Part shown: in pieces, positions 25,268 to 38,264 of the stretch
How positions within the stretch are numbered: the first letter of the stretch is position 1
Layout of the letters: each line of letters opens with the position of its first letter
Assembly (NCBI GenBank): GCA_026874595.1
Contig: CM049310.1
Span: 3,720,001 to 3,784,000 of the forward strand
Length of the DNA stretch: 64,000 nucleotides
DNA from: Sipunculus nudus
Lineage: Eukaryota > Annelida > Sipuncula > Golfingiida > Sipunculidae
Direction of reading: 5' to 3'
Notes under the pieces: model-generated
Seen by the model: the letters and a program-made list of their open reading frames with translations, nothing else
Databases searched by the model: none
What the model was told of the DNA's origin: nothing
Position numbers and translations under genes: made by a program

Positions 25268-25830
25268 TTAGCGAACCTGTGAGCTTATGCGATGGCGCAG
25301 CGTCGTCTGTCCATCGTTAGCCGTCCACCATGCAGGGCTGGCTTTCCGCTGTCCATGGCTGTAAGTCAGAAACCGTCGGAGCTAGCAGCTCCAAATTACA
25401 TGTAAGAATTAGTCACATGTGAAACTTGGTGCCCTGGAGCTTATTATTGGGTATCTGCATTTATTTAGATTTTATAGAGAAAAAGCTTAAAAACCTTAAA
25501 AAATCTCCTTCTCGGAAACTGTCCTGCCAAATTGTCCAATATTTCACAGAAATGATCCCTGGAACAATCTCTCTCAATTTTGTTCGAATGGTACCAGTTC
25601 TGAGATATTTGGTCGAGTTACAGGAGGTTGAACTTAGTCATCCGTCCGAAAAAGCACACTAAAATTAAAATCTCGGAAATGGCTAGAGCTATAATCACCA
25701 AATTTTATACCAATGTTTGTCACGTATGTCATATCTGATTTTGAGGCATTGGTGGCGCCACCTACATTGATGTGTTTTTTACTATATCTTTCAACTGTTT
25801 GAAAAAACTTGGTTTGCATTTTAAGCGAAT
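25268..25830 (+). repeat. Dispersed repeat starting GCGAACCTGTGAGCTTA
   Basis: Plus-strand copy of the family at 17280-18035 (inverted) and 28005-29065. The leader ATGCGATGGCGCAGCGTCG is followed by a TGTCCATCGTTAGCCGTCC stretch, with GGTGGCGCCACCTACATTG near 25750. Confidence 0.6.
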
Positions 25831-25835
25831 CAGGT

Positions 25836-26511
25836 CACGTGAACTGCTGTGTCCTCAGTTTTGGTTGACCTCTGACCTTTCTTCGCTGCTCAGCGTCCAT
25901 TTGTATGCTATTTCCACACATTAACCCGCATATCTCAGGAGCCGTTTGACCGATCAGGCTTAAAATTTTGCACAAATGTAGCCCTTTGATAGCTTTATAA
26001 CATACACTAAAAATGGTTGGGCCACCTGCAACCATTTTTGCACAGCGTCCATCTGTTCATCTGCCTTGGGATAATATCACCCATATCTCAGCAGTGGTTT
26101 GACTTATCCACCTGAAATTTTGCAGGTTTATACATCTTGGACAGTTTTCTGGATTTTATGACAGATGGCCCCACCTACATTCACGTTTACTCTGCAGACA
26201 TCCAATCTCATATCTGGGGAACTGTTTGATGGATCTGATGGACCTGAAATTTTGCAGGTTTATACATCCTAGACAGCTCTCTTGATTTTATGACAGGTGG
26301 CACCAACTACATTCAGTTTTACTCTGCAGACATCCAAGCTCATATCTCAGGAACCATTTGCCAGTTGGGCCAAAATTTTGCTTGTGTATAGATCTCACAT
26401 AGCTCTTCATCATAGGCAAAACTGGAGGTGCCCCCTGCAACTATTAATGCACAGCACCCATCTGTTTATCTGCCTGGGGATAAAACCACTCATATACTAC
26501 CCATATTCTAG
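25836..26511 (+). mobile_element. 5'-truncated Helitron of the 2.2-kb family (plus)
   Basis: Reverse-complement relative of the elements at 2241-3995 and 4562-5966. It shows the same 140-bp modules (CTGCAGACATCCAAGCTCAT, ATATCTCAGGAACC) and the same 3' end CCATATTCTAG|T at 26511. The 3' hairpin partner and the 5' terminus are lost. Confidence 0.65.
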
Positions 26512-27423
26512 TTTTAAAAGTCCTAGTCTGAAACTTGCAGGTCCGAAATGTCCATTTTGCTTAAAATATAATGACTAAGGTAGATATGCAGGAATTAAAA
26601 GGATCAATATTAAATTTTAAAAATAAACCTCCATTCATACTCCTTAACTTTGTACAGGTTCGCATTAGGCCTGTAGGCCTTGTCCCAAATCATCATTTAG
26701 GGCTCTCACACAGCTTGGCATAGTGAAAGAGCTGTGAGCTAGGGCTAGTTCAAACTATGATATTCAGCACTCAGCGCAAGGACATTCAACAAACCCTACA
26801 AATCATGCATAATATTGGGTGCACTCTGTAGGTACATAAATTATTAACTTAATGTTCAGAATACATGATAATTTTGGCACTTTCACTCAAGAAAACCAGA
26901 CAAATATCTCCAACAACCTGTTAATAGCCTATCATGTTGGAATGCTAAGGAGGGTCTATCTGTAGGCAACATCATGGAGACCTATTTGAGAACCACCATC
27001 TATCATGTACTTTGCATTATTTGCATAGGTTGCCCTGTAAGTGTGCATAAGAAACCTGTCTCTGATATGGGCATAACACAAGAAGCCCTCCCCGTATATC
27101 AAACTCTTTATTCTTAAGAATGGAAGTTGAATATTTTGGCTACATGGGACCATGACTTGAATCATGAAAGCTGTACTGCTGTAGATTACCAGCAGCTTGC
27201 CATCCAATTTACCAAAATATCAATGTTTAAGTGACAGACCAAACCATTGGTTTCTGATAAATTTTAAGTTGTGCACACATACTCTTCATTTCTGACTGCG
27301 CTGTGTCATGTTGGTAAGACTTATTTTGGGAGGCTACTGTCTCTACTTTGTAATATTGTCTTTCCTAGTAATTTTATCTGCCACAACTTAGCTTTGCACA
27401 TACTGTTAATACAGTTTCTCCAC

Positions 27424-27854
27424 TAGGGCTGAAATGGGTACAAAATTTTGGACTCGAGTACCCGATAGGCAATACCAGACTCGGACTCGAGTACTCGTTA
27501 CTATGGCAACGCTGTAAAGTTAAACTGACATCTGTTTACCAATGCAAAAATACATCAATTTGACTTCATGATGGCTTAACTTTATCCAAACGAAGGAATA
27601 GATATAAATCCTAAAATTAAACAGTGGAAAACTCCATTCGAAAGCATATAACGCATAAATGTAAGTCTCTTTGAAATAAACTGTATAGTATGATTATTAC
27701 TTCGATAATGAATAAATAGGCCAAGACTGCCAGTAAAATTGCAGTAATATTTAGATATGCAGGTATATAACGAGTACTAGAGTCCGAATTTTGGACTCGA
27801 GTACTCGGTAAGTATTACCCGGACTCGAGTACTCAAGTACTCCTTTCAGCCCTA
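27424..27854. mobile_element. hAT-type MITE with perfect 8-bp target duplication
   Basis: Inverted ends TAGGGCTGAAA / TTTCAGCCCTA are flanked on both sides by TTCTCCAC (27416-27423 and 27855-27862). An 8-bp duplication is the hallmark of hAT insertion. Near both ends GGACTCGAGTACTCG-type motifs are repeated in inverted order. At 431 bp it has no coding capacity. Confidence 0.88.
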
Positions 27855-28004
27855 TTCTCCACAATCATGCCGTTCATTTACTCCTCTAAGACCTCTGGAT
27901 GGGTCTTTCTTAAACCTGGCATAATTATAGTGTCACATGGTAACTTTTTACTAACAAAGATTAGATGGAGCCCCTACACTTTGCGCAGAGTCAATTTTGT
28001 GCGT

Positions 28005-29065
28005 CTTTTTAATGAATCTGTGTGCTTATGCAATGGTGTGGCGTCGTCTGTTGTCTGTTGTCCGTCGTCTGTAAGTTAACCTGTACTAACTCGAAAACGA
28101 CAGGAGCTATCATCACATAATTTTATGCCAGTGTTGTTCACATGAGTCATATATGTAATTGAGGTATTGGTGGTGCCACCTGCATTGACCTTTTTTGTAG
28201 GGGGGTCATCGGTCATCCGTACATTAACCCATCATTTCTCAGGAATAGTAGGAGCTAACAACCCTAGATTTTATGCAGTTATCTGTCACATATCAAATGT
28301 TGTGGGATTCAGCAATTTTTTTTTGCTATCTGCATTTCTTTAGAATTTATAGGGAAAAAGCTGATAAACCTTTAAAAGTCTTCTTCTTGTAAATGGTCTA
28401 GCCAAATTGTTCAGTATTTTACAGAAATGATCCCAGAGGCAAGCCCTTTTAAATTTGTTCAAATGGTTTGCATTTGATGAATTTTGGCGGAATTAAACAT
28501 ATTTGAACTTAGTCATTTGGCCAAGTGAGCATACTGACATAGCAGTCTCAGAAATGACTGGAGCTAGCATCACCAAGTAATGTGCAAATGTTCGCACATG
28601 ACTCATATTTGAAATTGCAGATTTTACGGCGCCACCTACATAGACCTGTTTTTTTTATGGGCAAAAACCTTTTAATTTTAGCCTCTTTCAGCTTAAAAAT
28701 GTTTATGATTAAACTGTCAAGTTGAATTATTCAATTTTTCACAAGAATTATCCTAGGATTTGATTCTTTCAATCATATAAGAATAGATTGAGTTTGTTGA
28801 TTTTTGGTTGAGTCGTGAAAAGCTTAAGCTGGAATTATGGCCATTATTAAGTCTATTTCAAACTGAGCACTGCAATAGTGTTCTTCTACAAAATTGTTGC
28901 TTCAATTATAACTTCTGTAACATTGCACAAAAATATTCTTGGGTGGCCTTTGTTCAAGTTTACTTGAATGATTTTTGGCAGAATTATTGGACCTTTAACA
29001 ATGAAAGGACTCTATCTTTTATTATTCTAGATATTTTGATAAAAAGTCTAATGAATATGTAAGCT
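28005..29065 (+). repeat. Dispersed repeat, longest copy of the GTGAGCTTATGCGATGG family
   Basis: Leader GTGTGCTTATGCAATGGTGT and GGCGTCGTCTGTTG, with two internal GGTGGTGCCACCTGCATTGA / GGCGCCACCTACATAGACC blocks about 450 bp apart, suggesting an old internal duplication. The short open frames are not credible genes. Confidence 0.6.
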
Positions 29066-29149
29066 TGAAAAAAAAGCATTTGAGCCAAGTCTTTTAGTAT
29101 GTGTAAACGGATTTACCAAGAGGCCAAGAGGTATCTTTAAATAGGTTGA

Positions 29150-29760
29150 GAAACTGCCATCTATATCAGATTTGCCAACAGGTCAACATAGTTCATTGAG
29201 TGCAGCCATTTATATGTCATGAGTTCAATCAGCGAGACAGGCACAAGGCATGTGATCAACTCATGGGTGTCAAGGGAAAACCTCATGGGCACCATGTAAT
29301 CACCTAATGGATAGCATGTGATCACCTCATTGGTATCATGTGATCACCTAATGGGTTTCATGCCCCTCAGGGCTGCATGTGGAGCCAATCTGTGGGCTTA
29401 TGCAATGGTGTGACTACTATTTCAGATTTGGCAACAGGCCAAAGGTCAGTCTGGATCTAATAATAGCTTTGGCAGACTGCCAACTGTATAAGATTAGGCA
29501 AAAGGTCAAGAATTCACTCAGTGCAGCCAGGTATAGGTCAAGAGTTCACTCAGTGCAGTTGCAGCATTCTATTAACAGCTCTGTCAGACTGCCCACTGCA
29601 TCAGATTTGGCACCAAAGTTCAGCCTGGATCTGTTTATAGCTTTGGCAGACTGCCAACTGCGTCAGCTTATGCAACAGGTCAAGAGTTCACTCAGTGCAG
29701 CCAGGTGCAGGTCATGAGTTCACTCAGTGCAGTAGCCTGAGCCAGCAATATGTCACAGTT
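29150..29760 (+). repeat. Dispersed repeat with internal copies
   Basis: GGCAGACTGCCAACTG and GAGTTCACTCAGTGCAGCCAGG recur several times (29460-29740). A small CATGTGATCACCTAATGG-type run lies at 29280-29360. The inverse relative is at 14480-14760. Confidence 0.6.
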
Positions 29761-29814
29761 CACTGGGGGGCAACTGCCTTACTCACCCTCATTGACTTTT
29801 GCAGTGTATGCGCC

Positions 29815-30234
29815 TGCTTATTTCTACACAGGAATTTGATACATCAGCCTGAATTTGGGCATATTTATACATATTGGGTAGCTTTATCATGTACAAGACT
29901 GTTGGCGCCACCTACAATAATTTTTGCATAGTGTATGTCCCTGCTTATTTCGCAGGAGGGGTTTGACATATCAGTCTGACATTGGGCATATGTATATAGC
30001 TCTTCATTGTATACAAGACTGGTGGTGCCAGCAACAATCATTTTTGTGTTGTGTGCACCCATGCCAGAATTTCAGGAGTGATGTTTGTGTAATTGTTTCT
30101 TGTTCAAAGTAACATTGATCCGATACATGTTACGCAATAGGCATGTTCTTGAAAAGTATTGGTCCAGCATTGAAGCATTATACCTGATGTAATCCCATTG
30201 CGCAGGTTTGCATTAGGCCTGTAGGCCTTGTTTA
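29815..30234 (+). repeat. Decayed 140-bp modules with AGGCCTGTAGGCCT end
   Basis: Two modules (GTACAAGACTGTTGGCGCC and ATACAAGACTGGTGGTGCC) are followed by GCATTAGGCCTGTAGGCC at 30209-30226. The same terminal motif occurs at 26661-26678, also just beyond other modules. Confidence 0.5.
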
Positions 30235-30554
30235 ATACTTAGGTGGTCTAAAGGACACTATGTTAGGTTGCCATATGTTTAGTTTATACACTTCAGGGCT
30301 GACTGATAAAGAAGTATGGTAGCTGGTGTACAGTATATACACATTTGATGAAAATATAAATCCTTTAACAGAGTGACTGTGATGTCTTCGGTCATTATAC
30401 CATGTTTTACTGCAGATATTAAAATGTCATCCCATACACAAGACATTAATATGGGCTTTACGACGGAACCACATGTATCATACTGCAGCTCTATCCATCT
30501 TTTTGTAGCTCAATGTTGTATCAGTGTACATTACATGAAGTTGTTCTTTTTCAG

Positions 30555-30644
30555 GTCCCTGTGTTTGTGAATAAAGTTGGGCCATATTTCAACCCCCATG
30601 AGACATACCATTACTATCAGTTGCCAGTATGTACGCCAGAAAAG
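30555..30644 (+). CDS. TM9SF1: TM9SF1 exon 2: start of the lumenal domain
   Basis: The 90-nt exon (30 codons, phase 0 on both sides) has acceptor TTCTTTTTCAG and donor AAG|GTGAGT. It encodes [20 protein letters not shown] and then [10 protein letters not shown]. The [20 protein letters not shown] block is the most conserved lumenal motif of the nonaspanins, and the PVCxPEK continuation is the TM9SF1 form. TM9SF1 proteins sit in Golgi, endosomal and autophagosomal membranes; this block lies on the lumenal side. It is the clearest single piece of evidence for the gene. Confidence 0.95.
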
Positions 30645-30991
30645 GTGAGTTGGAAAAAAATATTTGGCACTTTTGGCAATCGGTTGACATGTACACTAGG
30701 GTGTAATATTGCATTAAATTATAAATACATTGAATTGCAACCCCACAAGTTGTAATTTATTCTTAATCTCCAAATCAATATGATCAAATTACCATCCTGA
30801 AGTCCTCTGAGAGCTGCGTTGTTCTTTAACATGCTGTGATTAACCAATATCTGTTTTTTTCCGTAATGGTAAAGTATATGATTTCTATCTTGAAATGTAC
30901 TACAAAAGTAATAATTAAATCGCAAAGTGAATCAAAGCTAAATAATTGATTTAATCAATTCTGAGGCCTCTCACAATTAACAGGCATTCTG

Positions 30992-31022
<31 letters not shown>

Positions 31023-31447
31023 AGTGTATCACATATTTCATCCAACCTGTATACATACCAGTCATAAGCATCTATACAGTGATAGATGGGATTCAGATTT
31101 CATATATGTTTTTCCAATCACTTAAGGAAAACCCAGTCAAATTTAATGTCAGAAGATCGAAGGTCAAGGTCCCATGTGAAGTAAATCTTAATTTGGTTTT
31201 CAGATGGTAAATATCTGTTATGAATATTAGGATGATAGTATCATGCTAGTTAGCTGAGAGTCATGACCCATGGGTCACCTTTTGTTTTTCTCCCTCAGTT
31301 TAGGGCCCTCAGGTAGATATCTCCATTAAACATGTTATAGGACTGCCATTACACTTATCACATATAGCCCAGGCTGAAACCAAAATTTGTACCAAATTGG
31401 CTTATTTCTTAAGAAATGTTATTCTTCTCATGTACAACCTGTATATA

Positions 31448-33043
31448 CAGTCGAGCCCTCTTTGTGTCATATCGGTTAAAAGAAAATCTTGTTTATTGTC
31501 ACATAAATCTGAAATCCCAAACCATTTCCTATATAAACAATGGTAAATCTGACCATTTAATATCATGGAATATTGTCATAATCCCGTCTATTGTCATGCT
31601 TGGAACCCTTGGCAGCAATACCAGTTCGCGGTTAATATCACATCAAACACCGACACGGCGATCAACGAGGCCAAAGAGCCTGTAATCAGTCAGACGTATC
31701 TCTCACCTGTGTGCGACAGGCAAGTACAGTAATGCTTGCAGTTCACTCTACCTTACTTAGCAAATTAACGTCTTAAGATACCACGGTAATCCAGATCATT
31801 GCGTTTCTTCATACATTAAAGGGACATAATCAGGATCAATATTATGCCTATTCTTTCACACTAGCAGTTCAGTTTTGCTTTATACAAAGATTTCCCAACA
31901 GAACCATCCCAGCACACAGTCTCATTACCTCGCATACGACTATTTAACACCTTGTTATGACCGTGCGTGTTAGTAAACACAGTCCATGTGTCTGTTTACC
32001 ATAACAAGGCTGCGTGACCGGAGGTCCGATTAATAGGGACAACACCCATTGTTTCAGCCCGAGGGAATAAGTATTATATTTGTTTGGCCAAGTCACTCAG
32101 GGTAACTCCTGATTGAACGTGTTGAGGCTTCGGCTGCACACTGCCCCATGCACTGTGTTTATGTTGACACCTGCCATCGCGCCCGGTCCACTGTTTTCAA
32201 CAATCGTTTACAGGAATAAGCAAATGGTTTCAAGGCAATGTTTTGGCAGGTACAGATTTATTTTAAAGGGAAGAAACCATTTTTTGTGTTAACTCAACAT
32301 GCTTTATAGGTGATTGGGCCCCTTTAAAAAGGGCAATGTTTGCGATCACATATCATACGAAATGAACTCATGGCCTTTAGAAAGGCCGCGGTTTACACCT
32401 TAGTGACGTTTCGCCGAGATATGAAGCACAAGCTCTAAACGTTGCTTACGACTTACAATCCCTTATAAGGGTCCACGAAAAGCTGGGGGTTTTGTGAGCA
32501 CTGGAGGAGATACCCGGTCAGAAACCTCAGTCGCGGCGAAACTTCAGAAAGTTGACAATGGCATGATGATGCTGGCTCCCCGAATAGTCCTATCATAAAG
32601 ACGATCATGGAAGTTTGAGTCAATAATATGATATCCGGAAAATAAAGCGTAAAAGTCGGGGAAAGAATTATCTAGTAAAATTGTTTGTTATAAATAACGT
32701 TATAACTGTGCCGCATATTTCCAGACCTCATGACCCAGACGCTAGGTCTCTTTCTGTTGGTAGGTCGGATTTTTGTCAGTTTTTGCTGCATGCGGCACAA
32801 AACTGACAGGAAATAAATGGTCAGGTGCGCACAAACTTAATTTGATATGCCGTTGTGCAATCAAAATATTCATAAACTTTTCTGTCTCCTTTTTTTTGAC
32901 AATTTATTTAATATCTTTTGAGACAAAACGCTTCTTCTATGACTCCAAAAGAAATCGATGTTGAAGCCCGCATAATGTCACATCCCGGTTATTATTATGA
33001 TTTATGCATGCACCAGCGACATGACAATAAGCGGGCTTGACTG
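31448..33043. mobile_element. pogo/mariner-like inverted-repeat element
   Basis: Ends CAGTCGAGCCCTCTTTGTG (left) and, inverted, CAGTCAAGCCCGCTTATTG (right), flanked by TA on both sides (31446-31447, 33044-33045). CAGTC-type ends with a TA target fit the Tc1/mariner-pogo superfamily. The ~1.6-kb interior has no intact transposase frame. A left-end fragment of the family lies at 24881-25180. Confidence 0.7.
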
Positions 33044-33258
33044 TATATACCATTCATGACCAGGTTCAGGCTTATAATGGATGACCCATCATTTAAGGAA
33101 GTAGCCTCATATTTGGTGCCAGGATGTCAAAGGTCATGGTCATATGTGAAGTTATTTTCAATTGGTTTCCAGATGATAAATATATGATGTGAATGTCAGG
33201 CTGTAATATCAGCTAAGTGTCATGATGCATGGGTCACTTGTTCCGAGTACTTATTGAA

Positions 33259-34679
33259 TCCCCAGAAAAGGTTGGGATACTATGGTTTAAGCACTGTCGC
33301 AGCAGAAATTTCGTTTGAACGCGATAACTCAAAAAATACTTTTTTATCTTTACCAAACTTGACATGTGCATAGATATGAGTGAGAGGAAGAAACTTATTT
33401 AAAATGGGGTCATGACCTTAACTAGGAGAGTGACCTTAACCTTGAATACTAACATTTTGGGGGAAACCACACAAAATCTTATATATCTAAAAAAAATCTT
33501 GCATGGATTGATCTAAAAATCAGGTTGACTGAAGATCTTAGATAGTGTTGTCATGTACCAGAAACTGGTGGTGCCACCTGTTATCCTTTTCTTGTAATCC
33601 TGCCATTTAATACCCCCATCATTGCCACTTAACAGTACTGTGAGCATTATAAGTCAAAAACAAATGGACAGATTTTTTTCATATTATGCATATACATAGA
33701 CATGGGTTATGGGATGATGAATATTTAAATTTTGGACATGAACTTTCATATGAGAGTGGCCTTGACCTTGAATATTGCCATATATGGTGAAAAACACACA
33801 AATCATAAATATCTCAATAAGGGATGCATGGATTGGTCCAAAATTCAAATTTACCGAAGATCTTGGATAGCTTTGTCTTCTGCAAAAGACAGGTGGCGCC
33901 ATCTTCTGTCCTTTCATTTTAATACTCCATCATTGCCACTTGACAGTACTGTGAGCATTATAAGTCTGAAACCAAAGGACAGATTGGGCTGAAATTGTGC
34001 TTGTTCATTGATCTTGGATACCTCCATCTTGTATTCAAGACTGATGGCGCTATCTGCAATCATAATTGTGTGGCGTCCATCTGTATGTTTGCTTTTGGTG
34101 AAAATTGCTCATATCTCTGGAGTGGTTCAAAGTATTGGTCTTAAATTTGGCATGTTCATCCATCTTGGAAAGTTTCCTCATAAACCAGACAGGTGGTTCC
34201 ACCAACCTTCCCGTTCCCATAAAATAAATCAATTCTTTTTTCACAGGATTGATTTGCCATATTGGCCCGAAATTTTTCATATAGATAGATCTTGGACTCC
34301 TCCATCTTGTACTCATGACTGGTGGCGCCATCTGCAATTGTTTTGCTGTGGGATCCATCTGTACATGTGCTTTCGGTGAAAATTGCTCATATCTTTGGAG
34401 TGGTTCAAGGTATTGGTCTTAAATTTGACATGTTTATCCATCTTGAAAATTGCCACCTACTTTCTCGTTTCTTTAAATTAATGCTCTCAAGAGTGATTTA
34501 CCGTATTGGCCCCCATATTTGGTGAAAAATATTGTTTCTAAAGTTGCTAGATGGAAGAAACCATAGTTGCTTGCCAAGTGTCAGTATATGCTGCTGAAGA
34601 TGGGGGGCCTATTCTTAAAGGGGGGAGGGATTAATTGTCTGGGGAATCTATTGCACCTGCGGTGCCAAGAAATATCTAG
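33259..34679 (+). mobile_element. Complete non-autonomous Helitron (plus strand)
   Basis: Begins A|TCCCCAGAAAAGG at 33259 and ends AATATCTAG|T at 34679. The hairpin GCACC-TGC-GGTGC lies just before the CTAG end: all expected Helitron termini. The interior holds several ~140-300-bp modules with GGTGGTGCCACC/GGTGGCGCCATC. The segment at 128-1047 is an inverted relative and 40160-40690 a truncated one. No coding sequence is supported; the open frames near 34000-34500 are shadows of repeat modules. Confidence 0.8.
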
Positions 34680-35390
34680 TTTTCATATGTATATAAGACC
34701 AGTCCCCAAAAAGAGGTAGCATTTTTATTACATATATTCTTATCTGTAACACCAAGTGACTCCTACTCTTGCTTGAATAATTGGTGAATAAAACAAGAAC
34801 AAATGATACGGTGAACCATTAATCTTCATCATACAGCACATGGGCTACATTATGATATACCTCACATAATATATCATTGCTAGGTTTATAATTCTGCTTG
34901 AAATATCAGTAAATAGATTTAGAATGATGCTGTGTGACATGGCCTAATATCAAAAGTTTTGAATTAACTTGTATATACCATGGTACATGATTTATACTAT
35001 TGCTTTATCATGTAACTGGATAAGACTACCTCTGTGTGGTTCAAGTAAATTATCATACAATGTGGTCATGTTTGATTGGCTTGGGTTCAGCAATCCATTC
35101 TCAGGATAATATGATTGTATTACCTGGAGAAATGTATTAAGATAATATTGATTATATTCAAGGAATTATGTGTAAAATGTCAATTTTTTAAGACAAGAGA
35201 GTGTGTGAAATTACCTAGGTAACCACTCTTAGCAGCCATGTACCTACAGTTAAATATTAATTACAAGTAATAAAAGAAATACTGAAATATTATGATTAAG
35301 ATAACAAAAAAAGTCTGCATATCAAAGCCTCAGAGGCACTGAAAAAAACCTTCAAAATGTTTTGATAAAATCTACTAAGCTTTGTTGTAT

Positions 35391-36266
35391 TTTTTAGCTC
35401 AGCTGACTATAAGTCATCTGAGCTATAGTCGTGGTCCATTGTCCATCGTCCGTCCGTCTGTCCGTCCGTCCGTCCGTCCGTAGATGTGGCACGTTTTGAA
35501 ACCGTAGGACCTAGGAATCCAAAATTCAGCATAATGTTAGATGTCCCCAAGATCTCCTACCAAGCCGAAAACTGGGTCTTTGCGACTTCGTTCCTTTGAG
35601 AAATTAAGGAAAAACCTCAATTTTTTATTAAAATCCTATTTTCACACTTCAGGACTGCCTAATATCAAAACCACTCATCTGTTTTTCCTCATATTTACCA
35701 TAAATATTCCTCTATATAGTTCCTATGTACATGCCAGAAATTAAGTCTGTAAAGTATAAATTCTTTAAGTTATGGGCCCAAACATAATGGACTTTGTAAA
35801 AAATCAGGAAAAATAATAACTCACTTAACATGAAAAATTTTGAAACTAGAGTCTATTTTCTCAAGTATATAACTATGTTTAATTAAGATTCAATTTTTTA
35901 CCCAAAATTAGATCTGAATTTTGTAAATTTTTTAAGTTATTAGCATAAAAAAAAAATCAGTACCTTAAATTTTGCCCAACTTTGACCATGGCACGTTTTT
36001 TTCCTGTAAGCACCATTGATTTAATTTTCACAGCATGTAAACATAAATATTTAGTTTGTCTAAATCTGAAATTTGAAAATAAAAGCTTGAAAATTAAGCT
36101 AGTTATTGATTTTTTTTCTGTAGTCACTTGCTTTGATTACAGATGCAGGGTCCAACTCCAGGTCACTGGAAGTCATCTATGCCAGGGTTTCTGATTTGTT
36201 ACAGTCACTGGGGGAGATCCCCTGCTGTGACAGGTGTACAATTATTCTCATATCACCACCCCAATC

Positions 36267-36299
<33 letters not shown>

Positions 36300-37299
36300 C
36301 AAACCTAACCCACCAAGTGTTATGCAGTAATTGTTATTGTTTTCACTGTATCTCCTTAATTGTAATGCTGTTTCCACTCCGATATGCAAAAACTTTCCTT
36401 GAAAAAATAATTCAAGGTGTAATCCAGAAGATGCAATGTTGTGTAATGTAGCATTTTTAAAGAAATCAATTTTCTTTTAAATGATTTTAACAAATATTAT
36501 TGAACCCATCAGTATGCTTAAATTATTATAAAATATGAAGCACATTATGGATAAATAAAGACACAATTAAAAATTGTGAAATCTAAATCAAGTATTATTT
36601 TTAGATATTTATTGTTTTGCAGATTGAAAAGATATATTTTTGTGGTAAAAAATAAATAAACATTTGTATGCATGATGTGGTGTTATCTGACAAGATTGAG
36701 ATTTATGATGATGCAATTGAGAATTATGAATCAACTTTTATATTCAGATATATATGTTAAATTTGAAATGTATAGAAATATAAACTTAAATTAGAAAATA
36801 ATTGGTGTGATAAAAAAATGAGGAATATTACAAACATTTGTTCATTATTTTTCTGCCTCAGCAGAATTTGAGATCAGGCTTTGTTTGCCCTATTTATGTT
36901 GTTAATTAGCTATATTTCAACTGTATACATTTCATTAAAAAATACATATATATTTAATAATATACATTATACAAAAAAATAGATTCAATTGAACAAATGT
37001 GTAAACTACTGAAATGTCAACAGTTAATCGAAAAACCAATTAATGATCATGGGAATAGTACAGATCATTTGTTCACAAACTGCTCACATGCTTTAGTTTC
37101 AACATTAGGAAACACTCGGTCAGGTCAAAAAATATTTTTTGCAACAATTTCTTGCTCATCAATACAAACCAATCATATAAACCAACCATGGCCTTTATTA
37201 CCTCTTCCTCTTACTCTTTATCTCCATTTGATATTTTTTTAGATTTTTACCTTCAAGGTTAACGTCAGCTGAGCACAGTGACCCATAGGTCCCTTGTTT
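35391..37299 (+). mobile_element. 1.9-kb hairpin element, copy A
   Basis: Begins TTTTTAGCTCAGCTGA, with a near-perfect 29-bp hairpin at 35396-35424, then a GTCC tetranucleotide run (35450-35480). It ends CGTCAGCTGAGCACAGTGAC plus a CCATAGGTC palindrome and CCCTTGTTT. The ends share inverted GCTCAGCTGA. It contains a 31-C run (36268-36298). It is almost identical over its length to copy B at 41201-43097. The 81-codon frame at 36997-37242, kept in both copies, is probably just a consequence of recent duplication. The class is uncertain: hairpins at both ends next to T-rich flanks would suit a Helentron-like element. Confidence 0.75.
36268..36298. repeat. Poly-C tract in copy A
   Basis: 31 consecutive C. 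Copy B has 18 C at the same place (42079-42096). Confidence 0.95.
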
Positions 37300-37399
37300 G
37301 TGTGATCAAGGTGAAGATCAATAAAAAATCTTGTTCCAGTACTGTGCTGTATTTATTTTTTCATACCAATGCTAGTCAAAGTCATCTGTAATTGTGTGT

Positions 37400-37441
37400 G
37401 TATAGATGTGTGTGTGCGCGCGCACACACACACACACACAT
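37400..37441. repeat. GT/GC/CA simple repeat
   Basis: TGTGTGTGCGCGCGCACACACACA-type run, self-complementary and so able to fold back. Confidence 0.85.
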
Positions 37442-38264
37442 GATTGTCAGAGCCCTCAATAATCAAATTAATTCTTTTCCAAGCAAACAGTAATTCTGTT
37501 GGCGTTTGTGCATTGCTGGATAAATCAATTTATTTTTTTTTACAGGGAATGTAAAAATGCAGTGATTTTAATGAACCATTTTAGCAAAAAAAAAACTGGT
37601 TGTTCTGTTTTGACATTTGGGGCCAGTACTGCAGCATGGACATACTGAAACATCAGGGGTGGATCCAGAATATAGAAAGACTCAGGAGTCTGGACTAACT
37701 AAACCTAACAAAAGTGCTGAAAAATTGGTGTGAACCATTGAAAAAAAGGTTTTGGCGGCTGAAAAGAGGGGGGGGGGGGGTGTTCTAGGGGGTCCCTAGC
37801 TTCTTTACATGTAGACTTGTCCCTACCTGTTATAGCAACATTAAGAAGCTTGTCAAAATTTGTGTGCTACTGTTCATTTATTTGAATTCCTGTTTGTACC
37901 ATGTGCATAATTTCCAACTTCAACTGTTTATTGAGTCTTATAATTAGTGTCATTTTGCATATATGGCTAGTCTGTGACATGGTTCAAGCCCATATTGATT
38001 TTACTATTAATGTTAAATTAAACAAATGGTTGTACTGTCTACAGGTATATACAGGTGCTTTAAGGCACACATCATCTCACAAGATAGGGGTGGGGTCTGT
38101 CCTACTCTGCACACTTTCATTGATTGTGTATACTACAATAACATGTTTCCCTTTTATTAAATTATGGTATACCCACTGTCCGTCCATCCATCTTCACAGA
38201 GGCTTTGATGGAATCCACAAAACTGACCATAACTAATAACCAATAGATCATCTAGCTTTAGTTC

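Larger units (their letters stand above)
23187..30554 (+). other. TM9SF1 intron 1
   Basis: GT-AG intron of 7.4 kb (GTGAGA ... TTCTTTTTCAG) filled with the mobile elements listed separately. Stretches without any supported feature: 23187-23498, 24400-24880, 26512-27423 and 30235-30554. Confidence 0.8.

Noticed and set aside
36997-37242. 81-codon frame preserved in both 1.9-kb copies (also 42795-43040)
   Set aside because: The copies are almost identical, so preservation says little. The composition is not protein-like towards the end.
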